Positions 56,815 to 64,000 of a stretch of DNA of 64,000 nucleotides are shown one piece after another (the stretch's first letter is position 1; each line of letters starts with the position of its first letter). The notes under the pieces are model-generated. The model was not told the origin of the DNA. It did no database searches and saw only the letters and a program-made list of their open reading frames with translations. This DNA is from Amyelois transitella (taxonomy: Eukaryota > Arthropoda > Insecta > Lepidoptera > Pyralidae), in NCBI RefSeq assembly GCF_032362555.1, contig NC_083520.1:8556001-8620000 (forward strand), given 5' to 3'. The position numbers and the translations under genes were made by a program.

Positions 56815-58565
56815 GTAAGTATTTTTTATTAACTATGTATGCTAATTCATACTCATATTTTTGAAATTTAAAAGATTAATTGTCCTTGTAAAGTGCTTCA
56901 CTAAGAACATCCTTGGTAATTAATACTAGCTGTGCCCAAAAAGTTATTTTATCATCATTGAAGCCCTCAAGGATAAATTTCCCCCATTTTTTTACATTTT
57001 CCATTATTCCATTGCTCCTTATAGTCGCAGCGTGATGTTATATAGCCTAAAGCCTTCCTCGATAAATGGTCTATTTAACGCAACAAGAATTTTTCAATTC
57101 GAACCAGTAGTTCCTGAGATTAGCGCGATCAAATAAACAAACAAACAAACTCTTAAGCTTTATAATATTAGTATAGATTATACCTAGCTTAGTTTATTTA
57201 ATAAAACTAAACCTAGTAGCTGTGTAATTAAGCTAGTATAGAGAACCTACGGGTAAAATTAATTAGCATCGTGTAAGACAATGCAATTAAATCATCATAG
57301 TAACTTACTCACTCGTTAAAACATATAATTACAAGAAGACAAAACGAGGCTAACTTTATGTAGGTGTAATTTCAAATAATTTCAATTTTTTTCGGAAATT
57401 ATCAAAATCTATTTTTTTTTCAGGATTAATTATATTAGTAGCGGTTGGGGTGGCCACGACCTCAGCACTGCCTCCCTGCGTATGCACCAGGAACTACCAG
57501 CCAGTGTGTGGCTCCGACGGAAAGACTTACGACAACCAATGCATGCTGGAATGCGCTAAAACTAAGCAGGCCGACTTAACTATGGCGAGGACTGGCCAAT
57601 GCGAAAAGGAACAAAACAATTGCATCTGCACGTTCGAATATGCACCCGTCTGCGGTGCCGATGGCCAGACTTACCCCAATAAGTGCTCCCTCAACTGCCA
57701 AGAAGTCCGGCTAGTCGGTACTGGGCCATGCCCATACACAGAAATTCAGTTGCTCCAACAACCTAAATGCGTTTGCACGCGGGAAGGCCGGCCAGTCTGC
57801 GGCAGCGACGGGTTGACATACGCCAACCTCTGCATATTGAACTGCGCGACGACCACTAACCCCAGACTTTCGTTGAAGAACTATGGACCTTGCGTCGATG
57901 AAGTCAAAGTAGTCGACCAGCCGACCCCCGACACCTGCGCGTGCGCAAGAAATATGGCCCCGGTATGTGGGAGCGATGGTAAAACTTACGCTAACCCTTG
58001 CTTATTAAATTGCGCGACGGCGAAAAACCCTGCACTTTCAGTAAAGAGTTACGGAGCTTGCGTCGATGAAGTCAAAGTAGTCGATCAACCAATCACGGAC
58101 ACTTGCGCGTGCGCTAGGAATATGGTCCCAGTTTGCGGTAGCGACGGTAATACGTACGCTAACCCTTGTTTATTAAACTGCGCGACGGCGAAAAATCCTG
58201 CTCTCTCAATTAAGAGCTATGGACCTTGCGTGGACGAGGTCAAAGTAGTGGAACTGTCCAACCTGGACAGCTGCGCGTGCGCACGGAACATGCGGCCGGT
58301 TTGTGGCAGCGATGGCAAAACATACAACAACCCTTGCTTGCTGAACTGCGCGACGAAAGACAACCCTTCATTATCAGTCGCCAGGAATGGTCCCTGCGGG
58401 GGCGTGAACGTCGTGGATGGTCCCAGACCCGCTAGCGCGTGCACTTGCACCAGGGAGCTGGCTCCGGTGTGTGGATCTGACGGGGAAACTTATAGCAGCG
58501 CCTGTATTATGAGATGTAGGAATCCGGACGCCACATTGGCCCACGATGGCCCATGTGAGTCGTAA
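56805..58565 (+). CDS. secreted seven-domain Kazal inhibitor
   Basis: Exons 56805-56814 and 57424-58565 give 383 aa. Exon 1 is only ATGATTTACG before GTAAGT; exon 2 follows TTTTTTTTCAG in phase 1. The signal peptide is MIYGLIILVAVGVATTSA. Seven Kazal domains follow, each with C-x1-C-x7-C-x10-C-x3-C and PVCGSDGxTY (PVCGADGQTY in domain 2). Likely P1 residues are Arg in domains 1 and 3-7 and Phe in domain 2, so mostly trypsin-like with one chymotrypsin-like site. Domains 3-6 are joined by near-identical linkers (DEVKVV) at a 168-bp (56-aa) period, showing recent internal duplication. It is similar in layout to insect silk-associated or haemolymph Kazal inhibitors; the exact role is not known. 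Poly(A) signal at 58584-58589. Confidence 0.93.
56926..57177 (-). mobile_element. non-autonomous Helitron in Kazal intron
   Basis: Minus-strand copy: starts TCTATACTAATATTATAAAG at 57177 and ends CTAG at 56926, with A and T at the borders. The hairpin region before the 3' end is partly deleted (GGGCACAGCTAG). Confidence 0.85.
57424..58565 (+). CDS. seven-domain Kazal gene, exon 2
   Basis: Long GC-rich exon with the rest of the signal peptide and all seven domains, ending GPCES and TAA. Confidence 0.95.
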
Positions 58566-58583
58566 TCCATACAACAGTTTTCA

Positions 58584-58589
58584 AATAAA
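58584..58589 (+). promoter_or_regulatory. poly(A) signal of the seven-domain Kazal gene
   Basis: AATAAA 19 nt after the stop codon. Confidence 0.65.
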
Positions 58590-59008
58590 TCACATGTAAT
58601 GCTTAGGAAAAATTATTACTGAAAAGTTGTCCCTTAAAAATTTCCAACTCAATTATTTAGATACTTTTGACATTTATATAGGTATGCTTAATTTTAAGTG
58701 ATCACCTACAGGCTAAATGTGTTAATAAGGCTGTGTTTTAATAGTTAAGTTTTTAATGTTACTTTTAACTTATAATCCGCCTATGATATTGTATAATATG
58801 AGGTGGAGTTTTTGCAGATACATTTGTATTGTATATTTGGTTTATTGCTTGTAAGTCACATCGTTAAGGTAGATTTTATAGCAGTTAATATTAAAAGACT
58901 ATAACGTTATTGGCTTGACTTCTTTCCGCTCCTTAAATCACATTTAATAAATAAACTTAGGTAAGAAAATCTTTCTTCTATATCTAATTTACTCCAATAA
59001 ATTAATTT

Positions 59009-59280
59009 GTGCCGTGTGGTTCCCGGCACCAACACAAAAAAGAATAGGACCACTCCATCTCTTTCCCATGGATGTCGTAAAAGGCGACTAAGGGATGGGC
59101 TTACAAACTTGGGATTCTTTTTTAGGCGTTGGGTTAGCAACCTGTCACTATTTGAATCTCAATTCTATCATTAAGCCAAATAGCTGAACGTGGCCATTCA
59201 GTCTTTTCAAGACTGTTGGCTCTGTCTACCCCGCAAGGGATATAGACGTGATCATATGTATGTATGTATGTATGTATGTA
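59009..59280 (-). repeat. family A repeat, left arm of a head-to-head pair
   Basis: Full-length minus-strand copy, from GTGCCGTGTGGTTCCCGGCA to the ATGTATGTATG microsatellite. Confidence 0.9.
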
Positions 59281-59298
59281 AATTAATTTGAAAATGTA

Positions 59299-59562
59299 TA
59301 CATACATACATACATATGGTCACGTCTATATCCCTTGCGGGGTAGACAGAGCCAACAGTCTTGAAAATACTGAATGGCCACGTTCAGCTATTTGGCTTAA
59401 TAATAGAATTGAGATTCAACTAATGATAGGTTGCTAGCCCATCGCCTAAAAAAGAATCCCAAGTTTGTAATCCTATCCCTTAGTCGCCTTTTACGACATC
59501 CATGGGAAAGAGATGGAGTGGTCCTGTTCTTTTTTTTATTGGTGCCGGGAACCACACGGCAC
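59299..59562 (+). repeat. family A repeat, right arm of a head-to-head pair
   Basis: Full-length + strand copy, from the CATACATACAT microsatellite to CCACACGGCAC. With the left arm it makes an inverted repeat of about 265-bp arms. Confidence 0.9.
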
Positions 59563-59993
59563 AATGTATACAGTATCTAATAAATCGACTATTACGACAA
59601 ACATTAAAAACAAATAAAGGAAGTGTATTGCAGCTACATAAAATAAAAATTAAGCATATTATACTGATTTTTGTGTATTCTACTGCTACAGCTTACGACT
59701 AAAAAACAAGCGAATTGTCATACCTACTCCCTCGTAGGTACTTCAACTGTTATCGCCATTATTTCGTGTCATTGTTAAATAAACGTTTTAAAATTTACCT
59801 TTGGGTTTTTGCAATACAATAATTAGCATTTACGGTATCAGCATTGCATTCTTAAAATTGCCTTATTAACTGAAAAATAATGTCATCGATTTGCAAAAGC
59901 TATTAAAAAAATTCCCCGATGAAATATCATCTAGGTACCTATGCTGAATGTATAAAACAAAAATTTCTTGTGAATATAATATAATATATTCAC

Positions 59994-60120
59994 AAGTTTT
60001 CAACCAGGGTTTGGCTTCCCGACGGTCTTTCAGAGCAAAATAATTTTATTTATTTCCCAATAATGTTAGTACTTAGATATAGAATGATACTCGTATAAGT
60101 CAAACCCTGGTTGAAAACTT
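59994..60120. repeat. perfect 20-bp inverted repeat
   Basis: AAGTTTTCAACCAGGGTTTG at 59994-60013 and its exact reverse complement at 60101-60120, separated by 87 bp. Just to the left is a palindrome around 59968-59996 (CTTGTGAATAT...ATATTCACAAG). Confidence 0.85.
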
Positions 60121-60439
60121 ACATATTTTTGACCTATATTTAGACAAATTATTTTTAGTGCAACAAACAGTTTGCATGTAAATAATCTAAGTAGGTACTT
60201 ACCTATTTCATTATCACCTGACTGTATAAATATCAACAATGATTAACTTTATTTGCACAATGCGGCGTGTTGCAATTGCAATATTCCGAAGGGAAAATTG
60301 TAAAAAATAGCGTGATAAATGCTGATGCAATTTTCATAAATCAACACAAAATACTTTAAGCATGACAAGGAATGACTTTAATAGCTGTTTATAAATTTCT
60401 TTTTTTATAAACAAAACTCAATCTTTGCGTTCGTTTAAA

Positions 60440-60890
60440 AAAAGGGAGGTTTACAGGGTCGAACACCACAGCGGCCATCTTTGATTGCTTATCGATGCTT
60501 CAGGCGAGGGAAAACATCGTGAGGAAACCTAGCTGGACATTAAGACAAGTGAATGTGAAACCATGGTCCAATATTGATCGTGTTTTCCTCATGGACCAAC
60601 CACCTCATGGACTATTTTTGGCGTTATTCCTGGTAACACGAGGACACCACTATCCTGGGTTGGGTGAGTCAGTTTTTTGCACTTAGCGAATTCCATCTGA
60701 TCTCCGCAACCTTTGCAGGAGAACCTAACCCATATTGGATCATAGTAAAAGAACTATTGAATGTGCCTATTCCCTTATGCGCCTTTAACAACATCCACGG
60801 AAAAGAAATAAAGTGGTTCGATTTTAAACGGCCAGGAACCACACGGCACAATAAGGTACTCTTACCTTGTGTTGTATGAAAACTTAAACA
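60440..60890 (+). repeat. family B body with family A-like tail
   Basis: Contains ATCGTGAGGAAACCTAGCTGG, GGGTGAGTCAGTTTTTTGCA, CTCCGCAACCTTTGCAGGAG and the tail GGCCAGGAACCACACGGCAC. Confidence 0.75.
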
Positions 60891-61647
60891 TACCTACATA
60901 GTTATAAAATTTAAACGAAGAGATCCACTTGTGTACAATATTTACAGGTATTTGCTAACACATTTATTGAACCGTCGTCGTTTAAACAGCACTATAGTGA
61001 GAAAACAAACCTTGGGTTATTATTGAAATAAAATATTAACTTACAACAAACGATTTATTACAAATATCACAAGTTATAAGTATATATAATCTGGCACTTC
61101 ATTTATGTATGAGATTTTTTTACTATGCTTCTTCTCGGTACTGCCGACGAATCTATTAAATTTATTAAAGTTATGTAGTATAGGGGGGATAATTTTGTTG
61201 TTTTTGGAAATGCTCACTTGCTATAATTAGGATTTCAAAAGATAAATTTTACTGAGGTAACGCAAAGAAATACTCGCTGACTAGGTGTTTTTATGTATGT
61301 GTGTATCAAAATTTCAAAGAAGTTCAATAAATAATTTTTATGCTATACAGAATTTCAGATAAATATTCAGTTTAAAGTGTATCCAAAAAATATATAAAGT
61401 TATTTAATAATTAAAATTTCTTAAAGTATTTTAAGTTATTGGAAAATGTAAACTTTTTAAATTTATCAGAAATTACTGGATTTTTAATGTAAGTACAAAA
61501 GCATCTACAAAAATCAAAAAAAAATCCAATGGTACAAAAAAGCTTGCTGAATAGGAATTTTACATCGCCTGTTTTTTTATCTTTATACTAGATTTACAGA
61601 TGAGTGAAAAATCAAACAAAAAAAATTATACGTTCTACAGATGTCTA

Positions 61648-61758
61648 CCATTCAAAAATGGATTCTAATGAATTGCAATAAAGCACACAATGAGCAGAGT
61701 TTTTTATTTGAGGATTGTGTGCTTTATTGTGATATATTTAAGATCCATTCTTAAATGG
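61648..61758. repeat. long imperfect hairpin (111 nt)
   Basis: A perfect 16-bp inner stem (CAATAAAGCACACAAT / ATTGTGTGCTTTATTG) around a 22-nt loop continues outward as an imperfect stem to CCATTC...GAATGG-type ends. Arms are about 45 nt each. Confidence 0.8.
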
Positions 61759-61903
61759 ACGGACGAATTTGTTTGTTTTGGACATTGTTTTTGCGATATT
61801 ATAGGTCTATAGATAGCAACATCGATGGGTTTGTAAGATTTAAATGTATTTTTTATTGAAAGTTATTATTATATAGCTGAAGCACTGTAAAATGATCTCG
61901 ATA

Positions 61904-62161
61904 TCATAAATCAATATTCGCTAACAACTCATCACCTTCTTCATCGAAAAACGACTCATCACCGTTCTCACAGAATTCTCCAATCAAATTTTCATCATTT
62001 AACAAACTTATTTCGTCATCAGTCTTATTACTATCACTTGTAGAGTTCGAATTGTCTTTGTTACTTTTTATCGAATCTTTCCGTATGTTTGTGCCTGGGA
62101 TATAGTCGTTTTTATTCTTGAGCGTCGGGCTTAGGTATTGGGATATGTGGTTTTTGCTGTC
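61904..62161 (-). CDS. SMARCAL1: SMARCAL1-like terminal exon
   Basis: 85 codons and TGA after TTCATTTCAG: DSKNHISQYLSPTLKNKNDY, a Ser/Asn/Lys-rich middle, and an acidic C-terminus. Confidence 0.85.
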   Translation of the reverse strand, partial: DSKNHISQYLSPTLKNKNDYIPGTNIRKDSIKSNKDNSNSTSDSNKTDDEISLLNDENLIGEFCENGDESFFDEEGDELLANIDL

Positions 62162-63776
62162 CTGAAATGAAAAATATTGTATGTCAAGTTGCTAGAAGCG
62201 TTCAAATTGCAATGTACAACTACAGCCTATAATTTATGGTAAGCGTGTATGATAATGTGTGGAAATATTTTTTGCGCTGAGCTGAGAATCAATCATTATT
62301 CATTCATACCGATCAGAATTTTAATGTAAAATTTTCTTATGAATAATATAAGATTACTTTTGAGATTAGAAAGAGTTATTGATGTTTTTTCCAAGTTTCT
62401 CTGCAGGGAGCTCTATCACGCGGAAATAGAAGCTAACTTGCAATGTTTTTGGGTTTGTTATGCGGTTTTGATATGCAGTAGAGTGTATTACACAAAGGTT
62501 TACAAAAGTGTTGTAGTAATTTACCTGGTGGCTTGTCGAAGTATTTTCAAACGTGTCTCGACTGAGCCCCACGTCATTCAGCACCTGTATGCGTCAAAAT
62601 ACATAAAATCACATCTAGTTCTCAGAGGTGTATGTACAGTCCTAAGTAAGCAAAGATCATTAACAAAAATAAAAGGCAAGACGCACAACTTTAAATCTTA
62701 TGACAGTTTTTCGAGTTATTTAGATAATATTTTCATCCATAAGATATGGATCGTAAAAGGCGACTAAAAGAAAGGCTTTTAAACTCGGGATTCTTCTTGT
62801 TGGCGATGGACTATCAACCTGTCACTATGGAGCCCTAAGAGTTAGAGTGGTTCTCTTTTCTTTTTATAGGTGCCGGGAACCACACATCGGTCATATATTC
62901 ATTCAGGATAATATAAAAATATATTCGAGATATACTATAAAACAAACTCGCTTCCCGCGTCTTTAATCCACCTTTATAGCTGAACTTTGATTACCATATA
63001 CGTCACATTCCTATGTTGGAGGGAGATTCTTTGATTTGTGCAATAGAGTATAGAGTGATAAGCTATTGCCGCGCATCGGAATTCGAATCGGTAAGGTGCC
63101 CGTTTAAAACGCGTGTTGCAGTCATCAAATTACAACGCGGCCATGAACCAATAACTATTTTTGAAGTTACGTACATTAGTTTTATTACCAACTGATGCTC
63201 TGACGGTGAGGAAAAACATCGTATAGAACCCTGCACATTTAGGCAACAGGAACCAGTAAATATATAATCCAAAACGGGCTAGGTTACCATGCAAAGTTTA
63301 CAGAGGTCAGACGGTAGTCGCTTCGTGTAAAAACCTGACTCGCCCAATCCAGGATCCACAGTCGAGGGCACACCCCGGGCTCCTCTCCAGAGATGGTGGG
63401 GATGCAATCTGGACTACAGCTTAGAAGACGAGGGGTAAGCAGTGACAAGAGATAAGGTTGTATGGTAAGGGATAGGCTTACATACTTGGGATTCTTTTTT
63501 AGGCGATGGGCCAGCAACCTGTCACTATTTGAATCTCAATTTTATATTAAAGCCAAACAGCTGAACGTGGCTTATCAGTGTTTACAAGACTGTTGTCTCT
63601 GTCTACCCCGCAGGGGATATAGACGTGTGTGTATGTGTGTGTGCGGTGACCTGCAGCTTGTGCTGCAGCAGCGGCCACAGCAGGTCGTCGGCGGTGCGGC
63701 GCGCCAGCAGGTAGCGCGCGCGCACGCCGCCCGCGCGGCCCAGCCGGTGCGCGCGCGACTCCGCTTGTGACAGGAT
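61904..63776 (-). CDS. SMARCAL1: SMARCAL1-like annealing helicase, last three coding exons (partial)
   Basis: Minus-strand exons 63776-63651, 62584-62525 and 62161-61904 join in phase 0 and give the last 147 residues. The first carries helicase motif VI (QAESRAHR) and the strongly SMARCAL1-like TADDLLWPLLQHKLQ, continued by VLNDVGLSRDTF in the next exon. The last exon is a family-variable acidic tail (to DEEGDELLANIDL) and TGA. SMARCAL1 is a SNF2-family enzyme that rewinds RPA-coated DNA at stalled replication forks. The rest of the gene, including motifs I-V, lies right of the window. ZRANB3 was considered, but it lacks the TADDxLWPL pattern. Confidence 0.9.
62390..62475 (+). mobile_element. 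decayed small MITE, fourth copy
   Basis: Shares CTGCAGGGAGCTCTATCACG-CGGAAATAGA and TTATGCGGTTTTGATATGC with the MITE at 37688. Termini are eroded. Confidence 0.45.
62525..62584 (-). CDS. SMARCAL1: SMARCAL1-like 60-nt exon
   Basis: VLNDVGLSRDTFENTSTSHQ between GCATACAG and GTAAAT, phase 0 both sides. Confidence 0.88.
62740..62886 (+). repeat. family A tail fragment
   Basis: GGATCGTAAAAGGCGACTAA to GTGCCGGGAACCACACATCG, with internal rearrangement. Confidence 0.65.
63040..63440 (+). repeat. family B SINE (nearly full length)
   Basis: Starts with a degraded tRNA-like head (GGAATTCGAATCGGTAAGGTG), then GGCCATGAACCAATAACTAT, GAGGAAAAACATCGTATAG, CAGAGGTCAGACGGTAGTCG and GGGCTCCTCTCCAGAGATGG. 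Confidence 0.75.
63460..63642 (-). repeat. family A repeat abutting the SMARCAL1-like donor
   Basis: GGGATAGGCTTACATACTTG to GGGGATATAGACGTG and a (TG)n end that reaches to within 8 bp of the 63651 exon boundary. Confidence 0.85.
63651..63776 (-). CDS. SMARCAL1: SMARCAL1-like exon with helicase motif VI
   Basis: 42 codons, ILSQAESRAHRLGRAGGVRA to LLQHKLQ. Acceptor GTGTGATAG, donor GTCACC (weak). Extremely GC- and CpG-rich. Motif VI keeps Q-x3-R-x2-R, but the usual HRIGQ reads HRLGR. Confidence 0.88.
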
Positions 63777-64000
63777 CTATCACACACAAAATATATATTT
63801 TTTCTTAGAAACCTTCGTAAGCACTCCTCCACGTTATTTTACATTACAACAAATCTAAGTTTTATCTAATATATTAGTACAAACATACATAAAATCAACC
63901 ACCGGATCCCTCTCCAGAGGTGTGAAGATGCAACCGGGACTAAGACCAGGAAGAAGAAGACTCTTATACAGTTACTTTGAATCAATGAGCTATATAAAAT
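63777..64000. other. intron of the SMARCAL1-like gene, to window end
   Basis: AT-rich intron DNA. A family B fragment (CTCTCCAGAGGTGTGAAGATG) lies near 63909-63950. No further exon is visible. Confidence 0.6.

Larger units (their letters stand above)
59563..61903. other. gene-free spacer with inverted repeats
   Basis: No supported gene. It contains an inverted repeat (59994-60120), a family B/A composite (60440-60890) and a long imperfect hairpin (61648-61758), all listed separately. The last part may be 3'UTR of the SMARCAL1-like gene. Confidence 0.55.

Noticed and set aside
58217-58574. Open frames on both strands over the end of the seven-domain Kazal gene
   Set aside because: Shadows of the GC-rich Kazal exon; no independent signals.
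63547-63832. Minus-strand frames of 80-85 codons rich in Arg and Ala
   Set aside because: One reads through the SMARCAL1-like exon into a repeat and others are out of frame; the exon boundaries given fit the family instead.
1-64000. CRISPR arrays, bacterial operons, terminators, ribosomal RNA genes
   Set aside because: Nothing fits. The tandem repeats at 30.4-32.2 and 40.5-41.7 kb are long eukaryotic repeats without the repeat-spacer pattern.

Overview
The window looks like nuclear DNA of a lepidopteran insect (moth or butterfly). It is AT-rich, genes are split by introns, and it is full of short dispersed repeats that I recognise as lepidopteran in style: a tRNA-derived SINE, A|TC...CTAG|T non-autonomous Helitrons, an RTE-like LINE ending in (TATG)n, and LINE tails ending in (TATC)n. 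Two conserved insect genes anchor it. Splice junctions were read by eye from GT/AG signals, phase and protein continuity; no transcript data were available.

Layout. 1-4.3 kb: mostly gene-free, with a decayed LINE and one orphan candidate exon. 4.4-5.1 kb (-): SYF2, a pre-mRNA splicing factor. About 1.1 kb away and divergent from it, Clic (chloride intracellular channel, GST fold) starts at 6207 and runs on the + strand to 45760 in seven coding exons (260 aa). Its 28-kb first intron holds a diverged higher-order tandem repeat and an exact 304-bp duplication carrying a perfect 26-bp-arm palindrome. Introns 2-6 are crowded with transposons. A 60-nt in-frame candidate cassette exon lies in intron 6.

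47.9-50.3 kb: a divergent pair of Nudix hydrolases of the CoA-diphosphatase (NUDT7/NUDT8) type. One (+) has an intact Nudix box and a C-terminal SKL peroxisome signal; the other (-) has lost the catalytic glutamates.

51.5-58.6 kb: a cluster of three secreted Kazal-type serine protease inhibitors (one domain +, one domain -, seven domains +). Each appears to have a tiny first coding exon (10-19 nt) and a phase-1 intron inside the signal peptide. The first exons of the two small ones are my reconstructions.

58.6-61.9 kb: gene-free DNA with inverted repeats. 61.9-63.8 kb (-): the last three coding exons of a SMARCAL1-type annealing helicase, which continues beyond the right edge.

The genes are functionally unrelated (splicing, redox/ion channel, CoA turnover, protease inhibition, replication-fork repair). 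The common theme is the action of mobile DNA on gene structure: TE ends lie within a few bases of splice sites of Clic exon 6 and of a SMARCAL1 exon, and inverted TE copies bracket Clic exons 3-4.
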